From Thelonectria olida (lineage: Eukaryota > Ascomycota > Sordariomycetes > Hypocreales > Nectriaceae), in the NCBI GenBank assembly GCA_020736575.1, contig JAGPYM010000012.1, forward strand, positions 372,001 to 436,000: a stretch of DNA of 64,000 bases. Direction: 5' to 3'. The position numbers and the translations under genes are program-made. The first letter of the stretch is position 1. The number at the start of each line of letters is the position of its first letter. Of the stretch, positions 39,395 through 52,392 are shown in pieces. The notes under the pieces were generated by a model. It did no database searches. It worked only from the letters and a program-made list of their open reading frames with translations, and was not told the DNA's origin.

Positions 39395-39938
39395 TTGCAT
39401 CTGGTTGTGCCATGTGTCACAGTGCCGAGATGATATGCAAAATGAAGACTTTTGAATGTCCATGAGACACAAAAAAAATACAACTGTACAATCTACGTAG
39501 AAGTTCAAATGGCAAATGTCGGTTTGTGTCCTGTGTGTCCCGAGGCAAGTCCAAAGCGAATGGCTTTAAGCGGATGTGGCTCCGCGGATGGACTTTTTAC
39601 CCCTGGGCCAGCGCCAGGGCTCGAGACAGGGGGTAATGAGCCGCTGCCAGCTTTCCCCTACAGTGAGTGGAGTGGGGAGCACCTTAAACGGACGGATGTC
39701 GGCCAACCTGAGGTCGAAGGAAGAGGACACTTGTGCATCCCCTACCCACAAGGTCACGACGACGACGACGACGACAAACGACGGCCAACTTCCCGTCCTA
39801 ACTACCAAGCCCGCGCGAGTAGTCGGTCACGCTGAACCATCAACGGCGCGCACCTCGAATCGATCGACCCGAGCCACGACCCGGATTGGCATCCCTTTGT
39901 GTGCGCAAGAGCTTGCAACCATCCCCAACTGAGCCACC
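39395..39938. other. Intergenic region upstream of the lectin gene
   Basis: 544 bp. It holds a short GAC repeat around 39758-39776 and the leader of the lectin gene. No gene seen. Confidence 0.55.
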
Positions 39939-41089
39939 ATGCGGCTGCCTTCGTTGTCGGCCGTGCTTCTCGGCGCGTTCGCATGGACTGCGAGCGCCTT
40001 GAGTCCTGACGATGAGAACATTAAGAGCATCACGGTATGGTCTTGAGTCGTGCCAGAGGCCGTTTACGGGAAGGGTTTGCTAACGTAGTCGTCTTTGCAG
40101 CTGAGGACACACTCCCTGCAGCAGGTTCGTTGCGACGCACGCGATCACCTCGAATGGACTTCCCCTAGCTAACACGACTCCTGGGCAGCCCTACCTCGAC
40201 TCGGATATGCAAAGTCGATGGTACGACTTTGGCGGAGACACCATCGTGCGAACCGATTCGTATGCTATCTTATACCCCGACTCTACAAAGATCAATTGGT
40301 TGACTGGATATTAGATACATCCGACTGTCGTCGGACCGCCAGTCGCAAAGCGGTTGGATGTACTCGCGAGTCCCTCTCACGGCTACGAACTGGCAGATTG
40401 AAGTCGAGTTCAAGATCTCGGGCAAGAACCAGCTGTACGGAGATGGCATGGCCATGTGGATTACTCGCCAGCGCGCCACGTCCGGCACCGTCTTTGGCGG
40501 GCCCGACAACTTCGAGGGCCTGGGCATCTTCATCGACACGTACAAGAACAACCGCCCCGGTGTCGTCTTCCCCTACATCTCCGCCATGGTCGGCGACGGC
40601 AAGACCTCGTACGACAAGGCCCATGACGGCAAGGCCACCGAGCTCGCTGGCTGCTCGGCTCGCGGCATCCGACACGCAAGCGTCCCAACCAAGATGCGCC
40701 TGACGTACTTCCAGGACAAGCAGCTCAAGCTGGAGCTCCAGTACAAGAACGAGGACGAGTGGCAGCTGTGCTTCGAGACGGAGGAGCCCCCGACGGTTCC
40801 CAACATTGCGTACGTTGGCTTCACCGCCGAGACGGGCGAGCTGAGCGACAACCACGACATCATCTCCGTGACGGCCAAGAACCTGTACCTGCAGCCCGGC
40901 TCCAAGTCGTCCCAGTCCAGCGGTAAGTCGCGGTCCAAGAAGAATAAGTCTAAGAAGGCCAAGAAGGCGTCGTCGGGCGGTAGCTGGACGTGGTTCTTCA
41001 CAAAGGTCATCATCTTCTTCCTCGTTATTGGTGGCGCATACGTTGGCTTCACTGCCTGGCGGGCAAAGAGCAAGTCGCACCGGTTTTAA
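39939..41089 (+). CDS. L-type lectin-domain cargo receptor (ERGIC-53/VIP36/Emp47-like)
   Basis: Five... counted as four exons (39939-40034, 40101-40124, 40189-40259, 40315-41089) encode 321 residues. A signal peptide (about residues 1-21) is followed by a leguminous-type lectin domain. Landmarks are GWMYSRVPLTATNWQIEVEF, GDGMAMWIT, DNFEGLGIFIDTY (the Asp-containing metal/sugar-site region) and HDIISVTAKNLYL. A Lys/Ser-rich linker leads to one transmembrane helix (about 290-310) and a short basic tail ending HRF. Such type I membrane proteins carry glycoproteins between ER and Golgi. The tail lacks a KKxx retrieval signal and its terminal Phe resembles an ER-export signal. Exon 2 is only 24 bp but keeps frame and GT-AG ends. 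Confidence 0.88.
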
Positions 41090-44000
41090 GACACCTGTGC
41101 GTGGAACGGGGGACATTTTTCTTTTGGTAGAAAGGATGCACGAGAAAAACTTGACGATATGGGACGGCCATCGTTTTTCACTTTCCCCCCCCCCCCTTTG
41201 TTGTGCATCTTTTTGTCTGAATAGCTGGAGGTAGTGCAGGAGCAGGGGGAGAGATGGTGGCTGAGGGATTGAGGAGGAGTTTGTGACATACCACACACAG
41301 AAGAAGAAAGAGAGAAAAACTACGGGACGGGGTGTGGTTGATGCATGTTCCTTTATTTAGGTAATGCGGTGTTTGTAAGTATTTCAAGAATGGTTTCCCT
41401 TGCGTTGTATGTTGAAAATAAACAGTGGCATATTGATATTTGCGACCCTGATGATGACTTCACAATGACAATGTCTTTGCTGGATCCTCCTGGGCATTAG
41501 TCTCTGGCGTTGAAAGGCACCAGGGGTGTCCATTGACTTTGGGTAGGGACCCGGGCTCAACTCTTTGTTAGTTGTTGAGGAACTGGGGCTAGCTTATCGC
41601 CATTGACTTTGGGATATCCGTATTTTGGAGTTGAGAGAAAGGATCGGGTGAGTGGTGAACTTCACGAGTAATTAAATGCCTGCAGAGTACAAGGATGGCA
41701 ATGAATGGCAACAGCCTTGCTCCGAAGCCTTGTGCCGAGCGGCACATTCGGCCTGCCAAGTGCCACACGCCATCGTCAGAGCTGACAGTGTCCGCGTTTC
41801 CTCCGCGTCATGTCAAGTTCCCACGTGTGACTAATCCCGAGGCGGGAGAACGATCGGCTCGAGCCAGCGATCGGGAGTAACCTGATGAATTATAGATCAG
41901 TGGTGTATGACGAGATGGGACAGGCTGACGGGCACGCTTGGTCTGTGAGGACGGCTGGCGGGAATAGGCGAGACGACTAATCATAAAAAGGAACCCCCCG
42001 AGTCGAGTCTGTGTTAGGAATTCGTGGATTTATAGCTTGAAGTCCAGATGCAGTCCCGTCGTTGTTAGGGCTTTCCATATTTCAGTCCCTGGATCGATTG
42101 AAGTCCAGATCAGCTATTAGCGTCCTCAACCAAAAAAGGCTGACAACTCCAGCTTCATTGAGTCGAGATGGGCGGGAGCTTCCGTCGGCTGCTTCTCTTT
42201 CATTCCAACCGAAACCATTCCCCTCACACTTGGAAACTCAACAAAGGAAGCCGAGGCAGAGGAGGACGCCCGCCGGCGCAAAGCGCAAAGCAATTGCATT
42301 GCATCATCGTTCAATGTGTTCCCCTCCTACTTTACGCCCACCTTTTCCTTTAAGTTACGTAGTATATAGGCGAGAGGCCATGTTTCCTCCTTTCTCCTCT
42401 CTCCTCCCTAGAGCTGCAGATCGCTTCACCAGCCAATCCGCCGCGGCAAAAGCAGAATCGCGTTTAGGCCGGGTTTCGATATTTGCGTCGTTGCCCCCCG
42501 CCTGACCTATCGCATCGACCGCGAACGAAGAAAGAAAAGAGCGCGCTTGACTCGGGCGCAGACGCACGACCCTCTGAATTGCTCATGGTCAGCTGAAAGT
42601 GAGTCCCGCTTCGTTGCTTTCCGTTTAGTTGAAAGTTCCCCAGCCAGGGCCCAGATTTTAAAAGGCCGCTGGTTCCGGCAATGTGAGAGAGGAGCTCACA
42701 GCCAGCAGCAGAGACGATGGGGAGGGGAGGCGAGGCGGAGAAAGAGGGGCAACAAGCTTGGGAAAGCTTCCTCAATTACTTTTGCCTAGCTCCAGCCAGC
42801 TCCTTCGAGCTATCGGGACATGGACTTGCAGGGCAGAAAGTTAAAAGAGAATGCCTGACGTGCCGCTGCGGTCGTTAGATGCCACCCAATTGCTTTGGGC
42901 CAAAGCCTTGCTTGAGGACGGAATTGAACCCAAGCTCAAAACGGGCCTTTGTTCCTTCAGATGCACAGCAGCGGAAGGAGCAGCATCGACGACGCCTGAA
43001 GCAAGCAAGTACCCCACTTGCCACACGCACAAACGGGCACGCAACCACCTGCAACCGTCATCACAACACCACCAAGAACAAGCTGACGCTGTGCGAATAA
43101 TAGACGATAATTCATCCTCGACTTGCTGCCGTCCACCCGCCTCTGCCCTCAATCCACAACGCGTGACAACTCTCTCAACACATTCCCTCCCTTGCGCCTA
43201 ACCCACCTGCTCCCAAGACACCGTGGTCCGCCGTTTCCAACCTCCAAGGCGCCTTTTGCGGTATTACCACGCCAAAGCTGAAGCTGCACCGTCTCACTCC
43301 CACGCCCGTTTGCGATCTGAGCTTCTGCTCCAGGCCTCCACAAAAAACACCTCCGCTAAACCCTTGGTGGTGAGCTCACTGACGCAGTAACACTGGAGAC
43401 CCCCGCCTCCTTCATTGCTGGCCTTCGTCGTGTGTTCGGCTTCAACTTGGCCAGCCAAAGAGAGGCGGAAGCGAAACAAAGGACTCGAATCCTCCCTTCT
43501 CGCATCCATCCAATCCACGTCCCTCCACTTTCTTCTCCCTTGGACAATCACCCCATTGGACACTTATCTGTGCATTTGCTTGATTCCATCTTGATCTTGA
43601 CCTCGTTCATACTTTTGCTGCTCTCATCACACTCTAGCCAAGCTTCCAGTCTGACTGATCCCCCACGACCATCCCGGCATCGCCCTTCTTCCGGGCCCAT
43701 CCAACCCATCCTCCATTCTGACGCAGTACCACCTCCAGCATACCTACAGCATCTCTCACTGGACCGCCCATCTCGAACTCATTATCATTGCTGCTTCTCT
43801 CCGTTGTAGCAGTAGCAGCATTAGTAGGCTGTAGGTAGCTTTCGCCCTACCTCGACTAAAAGCTCAAACCGACGGATCCGGCAAACGGCGCGATCTACAA
43901 GGGCTCTCCCTCAATTCGGTTCCAACTCTCGCAGCTGCCACCCGGACTGGTCCCTCTGGCTCGCCTTCTCTTTGGATATTACCCGTCATCGCCTGCTTTG

Positions 44001-44166
44001 CTTGGCTCACTGACAGAGAGAGCACCACCTGCTCCCCGCTTCTCTCCCGCCTATCCACTCCCATCCTAACCCCCCCTCACCTCCCCGCCAGCTTGCTCCA
44101 TTCCCTCGCCTCTACTACAATACTACTTCCTCTTCGCTCCTCCCGCTCCCTCAGACCGACTCCCCT
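41090..44166. other. 3.1 kb intergenic region, largely PKA leader and promoter
   Basis: The first part holds the lectin 3' UTR with a 12-C run. A 14 bp sequence (CCATTGACTTTGGG) occurs at 41530 and again at 41600. From about 42.9 kb on the plus strand is strongly pyrimidine-rich and continues to the PKA start, typical of long fungal leaders. Several upstream ORFs exist (for example 43432-43809). No independent gene is recognisable. Confidence 0.5.
41185..41196 (+). repeat. Homopolymer of 12 C
   Basis: Twelve consecutive cytosines lie about 95 bases downstream of the lectin stop codon, probably within the 3' UTR. The exact length may be affected by sequencing. Confidence 0.9.
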
Positions 44167-45990
44167 ATGCCTTCTCTGGGGTTCCTAAAGAAAAAGCGGA
44201 CCAGGGACGCCAATTCTGACCCTTCGGCCTCGAATCCCACCAGCCCAGTTACGCCTACCTCTGCCACCAGGTCCTCGTCCATCTCGAGACCCTTCAGCTC
44301 GCTGCTGCCTCGCTCCTCCACGACCTCGACGTCAACACCTTCGACCGCCCAATCCCAAGCTCAGTCTCAGGCGCAGGCGCATCCCAACCCTCCTGCTTCA
44401 ATTCCAGCGCAACAACCAACGGCGGCCACCGAGGCCGAGCGGCAGCAACAGATGAATCCCGTCAACGTTCTTCCTCCTACATACCCCCCGGGTGCTGCAA
44501 TGTCCCATGATCCTCAAAACCTACCCAGCATCAGCAACCTCATCAATCCGCCCCAGAATGAACCTTCGGGAAATCATTACTCAAACTCCAATAACGCACC
44601 GCCTGATTCGCTTTATCCGATGGACTCTCGTCCTCAGACCGTCAGTCCTGGCACCGATCCAGTTCTGCTTCATCAGCAACAGCTACAACATCACCAGCCG
44701 CCACCTCAGCAGCAACAGCCAACGATGCAACAATCTCAGCCTTCGGAGCAGGCCCATCAGGCGCAACAGCAGTCCTCGTACCAACAGCAGCATCATCATC
44801 AGCAACAACCCAGCAATGGCTCCCAGCTGCGCGTGACCAAGGGCAAGTATTCGTTGGGCGACTTTGAGATTCTGAGAACGCTCGGTACTGGTAGCTTCGG
44901 GCGAGTTCATCTGGTCCAATCGAAGCACAACCAACGGTTCTACGCTGTCAAGGTGCTTAAAAAGGCACAGGTGGTCAAGATGAAGCAGGTCGAGCACACC
45001 AATGACGAGCGCCGCATGTTGGCCGATGTCAAGCATCCTTTCCTCATCACCCTATGGGGAACTTTCCAGGACTTGAAGAACCTATACATGGTCATGGACT
45101 TTGTTGAAGGTGGAGAGCTCTTTTCCCTTCTCAGGAAATCAGGCGTACGTTTGAAGCGTTGCCAAATCTCGGCACCTCCCTTGATCCACTAGTTCCTAGC
45201 TAACGTTGACGTAGCGGTTCCCGAATCCCGTGGCCAAGTTCTATGCTGCGGAGGTTACCTTGGCGCTAGAGTACTTGCACTCAAAAAACATCATCTACCG
45301 CGATCTGAAGCCCGAAAACTTGCTTCTCGACAGGCATGGACACCTGAAGATCACCGATTTCGGCTTTGCGAAGCGAGTACCAGACAAGACATGGACACTC
45401 TGTGGCACGCCTGATTACTTGGCACCTGAAGTAGTCTCTAACAAGGGCTACAACAAGTCTGTGGATTGGTGAGTTGCATTGGAGCTGAATATCTGACCGA
45501 CGAGGCACTGACATGAGAATGCTGCAGGTGGTCATTGGGTATCTTGATATACGAAATGCTATGTGGATACACTCCGTTCTGGGACAGTGGCTCACCTATG
45601 AAGATCTACGAAAATATCCTGAAGGGCAAGGTCAAGTATCCAGCCTATGTCAATCCCGATGCACAGAATCTCCTCGAGCGATTGATCACTGCGGACTTGA
45701 CCAAGCGACTGGGTAACCTGTATGGGGGCCCTTCAGACGTAAAGAACCACCCTTGGTTTGCCGAGGTGACCTGGGATCGGCTCGCCCGGAAGGATATAGA
45801 CGCTCCGTACACGCCTCCCGTCAAGGCAGGCGCTGGCGATGCAAGCCAATTTGACCGGTATCCTGAAGACCCCGAAAAGTATGGACAGGCGGGAGGTGCT
45901 GATGAGTGAGTTTACCATGCTACACTGTGGGGAAGTGCAGAAGATGAGCTAACGCACGCTAGGTATGGACATATGTTTACGGAGTTTTGA
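44167..45990 (+). CDS. cAMP-dependent protein kinase catalytic subunit
   Basis: Exons 44167-45144, 45215-45468, 45528-45905 and 45963-45990 encode 545 residues. An N-terminal extension of about 230 residues is rich in Ser, Pro and Gln, with His/Gln runs near 175-215. The kinase domain follows: glycine loop GTGSFG (240-245), Lys262 in AVKVLKK, catalytic loop YRDLKPEN with Asp356, DFGFAK, and the activation-loop Thr387 in [14 protein letters not shown]. The C-terminal tail ends FTEF, the hydrophobic motif of PKA catalytic subunits. It phosphorylates targets when cAMP releases the regulatory subunit, controlling growth, sporulation and stress. The last exon is only 28 bp but supplies the essential FTEF end. 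Confidence 0.95.
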
Positions 45991-47417
45991 GTCTTGTTTG
46001 TTTCGGCTTAATGTGTGTTTTTATGGTTCGGAACGGCTTGATAGGAGGTTAGAACCTGGTAAAAATGGGTTGGCCAATGAATGACTGAGAAATGGAGGTA
46101 TTCTGTCGGGAGCCCGTCGCCGTGGTATCAGTTACCAGTTCGCCGAGGAGGGTTGGGGCGACGGGGTGTTTGAGTGCTTGAGAGATGAGGTAACAAGTAT
46201 AGGATACCTAGAGAATTGGCACCCTGAGTGACCTTGCCTACAGGGCGATAATACTAGGAATTCTGATAACAGTCACTTTGATTTGCGACGAGGTGATGTT
46301 GAGATGTGCCATATCTGTAGCCCTACTGACTGGCTCATCTGCACGCCTCGTCGGTCCACCAGTAATGTGTGCTCTACACACCAATTAGGAAATGGTAGGC
46401 ACTATGAGTACATTTCTACATGGAGATGCAGATGAGCACTCGATGTCGGGCCGAGGAGCTCATGTCGAGATCTAGACGCGTCGGCGGAAGAAGTAAAAAC
46501 TGGTTATGGTAGTGACAAGGAAGCGTACAGCCAACGAGATCTTTATCCTCGGTACTTTTGAACACATGGCTGAAAGTGATATCACGTCGCATATATGACG
46601 CTCTTCCTCTCCAACGTTGAGGTAACCTGAGCGGTTCGCAGCTGAACCACAAGGTATTCTTTTCCGTAAGCGTATGCTCTCGCACGAGCAACGTGTATTG
46701 AAAGTATCAGCGTTCAAATAGGGAATATTATTCGTGATCAAGTCCTGCAATCCCTTTGACGAGGTTCGTTGCAGCGCAAGATCCACCATAGATCTAGCTG
46801 CTTGGCATGTGAGTCTATTGGAACTTGGCTCCAAGCTAGCGGATTGATTGCTGGAACTGGTGGTTGCTTCGTTATCCATGGGAGCCGAAAGTGACGAGGG
46901 GGGGGAAGAGGGTGACAGGGTGATGAATGACTGTGAAATCCCTGGACAAATTCATGCTGGTTCAGATTCATCATTTCATATAAAAAATATGTTGTTACTG
47001 CTCTCCCTTGCAGCGGAAAACAAAGAGAAAAAGTGGCGAGGCTGGGAGGTGCAGTTCTAGACCCAAAGATCGACCTTGACCAGCCTCGAAACAGGCAGTT
47101 CAATTAATAAACTGGATACGAACAAGAGAGAGAAAGACTTTGTCTTGCCTGATCAGTGCAGCTTACTGCGATGTACCACTACATCTTGTCCAACCGTCCT
47201 ATTTCTTACCAATCCGTGTTGGCGCCCTCCGAGACTGGATTGGCCAACGGCCGACAGAAAGTGACTGGCTGCTCATCATTTCTCTTTTCTCACTCTCACA
47301 CTCACTCTCACCGATTTTACTGGCATTTTCAGTGAGAGCGTCGACAAGTGCCAGCAGCAACTTGACGAGTGAAGACGAGCAAAAGAAAAACAAGAAGAAA
47401 GCACCCACACGCCCATC
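45991..47417. other. Intergenic region
   Basis: 1.4 kb between PKA and the CorA-like gene. No ORF is convincing. The last 250 bp contains TC-rich stretches (CACTCTCACACTCACTC) that may belong to the CorA-like promoter. Confidence 0.5.
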
Positions 47418-49240
47418 ATGGAACAATTCATGTTCCGCTCCTACGTCCAGGAGTGCGAGGTCGTCGAGGAAGACACGACCTACCTCGAAATGTTCAATTA
47501 CTCGGTGCGCGCATCTCACATATCAATGCAATCGAGGCCGCACGACTAATGCCGCGTCCAGGACCCCTTTTACGACTCAAGAGAAGAGCACCCCCTCACC
47601 GACGATGAATTTGACAACTTCCTGCATCGACGGGTATGTCGCACAATCATCATCCCCATCAGCATCACACCGACTGACCAGCTCCTCTTCAATTAGGGCG
47701 TCTTTGCACCGCCAGACAATCTCCGACCCGGCACAAAGATGCTCAGCGGCATTCGCCTCATGTAAGCAATTCATCCATCTCCAGCACCTCCCACATGCTA
47801 AATCCACCCTCAAAAGAATGCAAAAGACGGCCAAGCACAACGACACCTTCAAACAAAAGGTCATCTCCCTGCCTCACGACACCTACGAGTCCATGGTTCG
47901 CCACATGAGGCTGCCCGCGCGCGCCATTGAGACCACGGCCGTCGTCGGGCCCTTCTTCTGGTGCTCCTACGACGATGACGAAGAAGACCCTCATCTGCGT
48001 GTGTTTCCCTCCCTCACCAAGTCCCACCGTCTCTCATGCTCATCAAAACACCGCTAGAAATCGTCCATCGCAAGTCAGACGTCCGCAAAAAGGGCAAAAC
48101 CCGCGGCTGGGAAATGATGCTCTCGTTCTCCTTCAGGACAAACATCACCACGGGCTTCATCAAGGGCACCCCCAGCGCCGACGTCGAGCGGACCATCCGC
48201 CACCTCACGCAGTGCGCACACCAGATCGGCCACCCGCTGCTGCTGCCCGTCATCATCTTCTCCCACGACCTGTCGCCCGTCAACGACCAGAAGCAGCGCG
48301 ACGCGCGGGACTGGCTGCGCCGGCTCGAGAACGCCGTGAGTCTGCGCAACGAGGTCGAGGAGCACGAGCAGTACTTCCAGGACGGGCTCATCGAGGTCGA
48401 CAGCTTGAACCGCGACTTGGTCGAGTGTCACGGACATGTGCTGTGGAAGCGGCCGCAGGCGTATCTGGCGATTGCGAAGGAGATGGAAAAGGCCATGGAC
48501 AAGTTCCTCGCCAAGTGGATGGTCCGAAACGAAAGCGTGACGGATCCTGCCGAGCGCACGCAGCGCAACGAGGTTCTCAAGCTGCATCGCACCATGCATT
48601 CGCGCATCGACTTTTACAAGGTCAAGCTCACGGGCTTGGAGAATTACATTCACATTACGCTTGAGCGACTAAAGGTCCAGCGTGAAGCGGTAAGTCCTCC
48701 CTGATTTCACGACAAGACGATATCTTGATGACTGACTGGCCAAATAGCTCTACAACATCATGTCGCAGCGCGAAGCAAGGCTCAATCTCGAAATTGCCGG
48801 CGAGCAGAGGCGAATAGCGCACGCCAGCAAGCGTGACAGCACCGCCATGAAGACGCTCTCGCTGATGGGCGCTCTCTTCCTCCCGGGCACGTATCTGGCA
48901 TCCGTCTTTAGCATGACATTCTTCAACTTTGAAAAGGGTACGTCTCCCACCAACCTCTCGCCTCTCCTTATTCTATGCTAACGCAAACCACAAAGGCGCC
49001 AGCCCCGTCGTCTCCGTGCAGCTCTGGATCTACTTCGCCGTCACGGTGCCCATCACGGTGCTCATCGTGTGCGGCTGGATGTGGATGGACAGGCGGCGCA
49101 TCGAGCAGGCGAAAAAGGACGACGAGGACCTGGAGAAGAACATTGACAAGATGGAGAACGACATCATGTTCCACCTGCGCAAACGCACCATGAGCAAGAC
49201 GCACACCTGGAACACTCTCAACCGCGCGAACCCTCTCTAA
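47418..49240 (+). CDS. CorA-like divalent-cation transporter
   Basis: Seven exons (47418-47504, 47562-47633, 47697-47761, 47817-47998, 48058-48689, 48748-48937, 48996-49240) encode 490 residues. All introns are 55-63 bp and in phase. The large cytosolic N-terminal domain includes helical segments around LTGLENYIHITLERLKVQREA leading to the long stalk helix. Two C-terminal transmembrane helices follow (LMGALFLPGTYLASVFSM and VSVQLWIYFAVTVPITVLIVC), then a charged tail. The GMN motif that follows helix 1 in true CorA magnesium channels is replaced by SMTFFN, as in a large Pezizomycotina group. Ion selectivity is therefore unclear. Probably pentameric at the plasma membrane. Confidence 0.88.
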
Positions 49241-49832
49241 GGCCAAGCAAGACTGCTTGGGTTTTTTTTTTTTTTTTACAGATTTGGGCGGACTTTTTTG
49301 CTTCCTTCTGCACGATACGATTTTATGACTGATGAAGATGCACGTCGAAAGAGAACCTGTGCGCGATATGATACGATATGATATGCAAAGGCCAGATAGA
49401 ATGGAATGAACAAGCTAATTAGTATTGAAGATCTTGTTTAGGGTGTTTGGTATGCATAAGTACCTTAGGTAGTCAAAATGCTTAATACAACATGGCCTAT
49501 AAAAATACTGTGCCTCCTACTACCTATTGTTCAGACTTTTTGGCTACGGAAAGAAATCCCATCGTTGAGCTGTTTTGCTCAGCCCATCTACACATCGTCT
49601 GTTATCGTGATCGTCCGTCCAAAGTGAAATAACGAAGCCTCTCAGCCATCTATCTGGCTCAAAACGCCGGGTGATCCCTGTGAAAGGGTCACCGTCAGAA
49701 ATATCAGTTTCTCCAAAAACTCCAGTATAATGCTTCCATCCCTGCCGGCTCTATTAACGTGTCGTCTCGACGTGTCCAAAACCCAAACAAGCCTGAAGTG
49801 GGAAAAGAAACAAACTGCAGCAATTTAGGCAT
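49241..49832. other. Convergent spacer
   Basis: 592 bp between the converging CorA-like and LMBR1-like genes, with a T-run near the start and a GATATGATAC micro-repeat around 49366-49384. Probably the two 3' UTRs. Confidence 0.6.
49262..49277 (+). repeat. Homopolymer of 16 T
   Basis: Sixteen thymines start 22 bases after the CorA-like stop codon, inside the expected 3' UTR. Confidence 0.9.
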
Positions 49833-51964
49833 TTAGAGACGGATCTGGCCGTCGCCGCCACCGAACCACCTCCTGAAATCTGTTCCGCGGTTGCTGCTCG
49901 ACTCTCCGGCATCATCGTCGCCTCCCATCCATTTGGGCTTTTTGACGCCCTGCCCAATATCTTGCATCCACCTTGGCGTTTCGATCGTGTCCATGGTATT
50001 CTTCATGCGGTGGCCGAGGATCTGGAAGAAGTTTTCGTCGTCCGGGGGGTCGTCATCCTGGATTGGTCCACGGGAAAGCTGCGGCCGGCTATTGGGGAGG
50101 CGAGCTGCTGGTCGGGCAGGTGATGAGGACGAGCCTCGCACAGAGGGGATAGAGAGCACCGGGGCAGAGCTGCCTCCGGCTAGCCTAGCAATTGCTTCTT
50201 CGCGGCGACCAAACAAGGTGCTGCCGCCGAGTTCCCGATTGATAAGGTCCCGGCCTTCGCGCCATGAACCAGTGCCGTAGCCAGTGGTGTTATCGTCATC
50301 ATCATCGATGACATCCATTCCCACAAATAGACGCTTGACTTTTCCATAGATACCGAAGAGGGTCGCCAAGACGGGAAACAGAACGACGATTGGGAAGAGA
50401 TCGTCAAACCAATGACCCAACGGTGTCAAGTTAATAAGCTCACCAAGGAACTTGTAAAAGATTGTCTTCTCGTACACTTTTCCCGAGAGAAATGTCATGA
50501 AGTTGTAAGAAAGCGGAATCGTGAGCTTTGCAACCTGCATCGCATACCAAAACGCCGATTCATGGGCCGTATTCCGCCTGACAAGAGCACGGCCGCGCCA
50601 GACCTTGACTTCGGTCATAGAGATGAGAGCGGCAGCGCACATGTAGCAAATCCAGAAGGCGGAGATAAGCTGGCCGGCAAATCCCACCTCTGCCCTTTCA
50701 CCGACCCAATGATGAATGACAGTGAGCCTAATAACAGAGAGTTTGGGAAACGCCACTTTGACAACCTCGGACCAGACAATGCAAGCCGAGGCGGCCGCTA
50801 AGAAGATTCCAAGGCAAATCTGCGCATAAGGCAATGCATGATAGTAGAGTAGGTATCGAGTGTAAGGAGTAAGAATCGTTGTCTTCTCCCACCATCCAAA
50901 GTGGGAAGACTCGCCGCCAAACTCGAGTTTCTTCGATGCGACAGAGTCCAGAATAGTCTGTGTCTCAGCAGCTTCTGCGACAAGTCGGCTCCAAGCATTG
51001 ACGTATCGAGATCTGGCATGTTTCGCACGGACAAGTTTTCGAGTAAGATCGGCAAGGTACTTTTCGGTGATGACGTGTGGGATGGTGGCAGTATTGGCAT
51101 CGGCATTAAATCGAACATCTCGTGGCTGGGATTCGGGGATGTTGGCAATCTCTTGGAGCTCTTCGATCCAGTCTTGAAAGTTCATCGCGCTGCCTACTTT
51201 TCGGCGGGCAAGCTCGGAGACCTGGCCTTCAATGTCTTCGAGGAGCATGAGAGAGTCCTCCATTTGCTCGTACACCTTGGGGGCTTTGCTCTGGAGACGT
51301 CGCAATCGTCCGCTAATCCTGGCACCCCGCATGAGACGTCTAGGAATTGAGACGAGGCCGTGACCCATCAGGTAGATGGCTAGAACTAAACCCCAACAGT
51401 AGGCCAATGCCATGACAAGAGCTTTGACTGATTTGAAGTGGAAGCCGGAGTAGATAAAAAAGTAAACGAGACCGATGGAGCCGAAGCCCAGAACCGTGGC
51501 GTGGAATTGAGCGTTGCTTCGGAGAGAGTACAATAACTTGTCTTTCGGCTCTCGATAGCCCGCATCGGAGTATTCGGCGAGGATAGGGAGAATAAACCTG
51601 AAAATCGCATTAGCAGAAGCATCGCCGCCCCTCACTTCCATCCATGTCCGTACCAAGTCAAGGCAAACGTAAGCCAGTAAGTAATCCTCCAGGAGACCAG
51701 GAGGAGCCTCTCGGGCAACCATACTCCACGTGTAGCGTCATCTCCGGGCGTTGCGCTCGAGGCAAGGTCGACGGGGACGAGGATAATAACAATCGAGGGG
51801 AGCCAAAGGGCGAAGAAGATGGGGACGAGATAGAAGGCTGGGGTCGACCGAAGCGGGAGATAGTATCGTAAGATGAGGAGGACAACCAGGGAGATGACCA
51901 GTAGCGCAAACAATGAAAACACCTCGGAGCCGACTGGCGACGAACTGCTTGTGATCGATATCAT
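49833..51964 (-). CDS. LMBR1-like multi-pass membrane protein
   Basis: Exons 51964-51654 and 51597-49833 (56 bp intron) encode 691 residues. Three N-terminal helices (EVFSLFALLVISLVVLLILR onward) and the WRITYWLTFALTWFILPILAEY junction restored by splicing are typical of the LMBR1/LMBD2 family. A large cytosolic coiled-coil-rich region (about residues 215-345) separates the halves. More helices follow, with SAFWICYMCAAALIS and NLTPLGHWFDDLFP near the end of the membrane domain. The C-terminal 200 residues are polar and disordered and end in a Gly/Arg-rich tail. LMBR1 relatives act in receptor signalling and endomembrane function; the fungal role is not well defined. Confidence 0.87.
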
Positions 51965-52392
51965 GGCGAAGACTCAAGGCGCAAAGCCATCAGCGCTCGA
52001 TTAAAAGGAAGCCTGGAAGAAAAGGTTTGGAGATAAATCCGGGCGGCCCTTCCACACTGAACACTTCCGGCCCATGCGACGCCAGGGGCGCAGGCCACTC
52101 TAGTTCAGGTACGTACCGGACCATTACATCATCCCGCTGACCTGGGCGCCTTTGCGCCTGACATCTGAGGCATATTCGACCGTTAATTGAATCGCGTGAG
52201 AGACGCGAATAGCAGCCGCATGCAGGCTAACGCGTTACCTGTGCAACACAACTTCCATTGCGACGACGCCAATATCGCTTTGCGCATCACCTCGAATCTA
52301 CAAGCAACCCGCTCTCCTACGTCGCATCACGTCGCATCGCATCCAGCTTGACATTCAAGGATCACTACTTATCATTTTTCCAAGGAAACACC
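51965..52392. promoter_or_regulatory. Bidirectional promoter region, LMBR1-like / HAT1
   Basis: 428 bp between the divergent starts of the LMBR1-like gene and HAT1 must contain both promoters. No TATA box is evident. A GCGTCGC/ACGTCGCATC-type repetition lies near 52.32-52.34 kb. Confidence 0.55.

Noticed and set aside
47927..48664. 245-codon plus-strand ORF
   Set aside because: It is an out-of-frame reading of exon 5 of the CorA-like gene.
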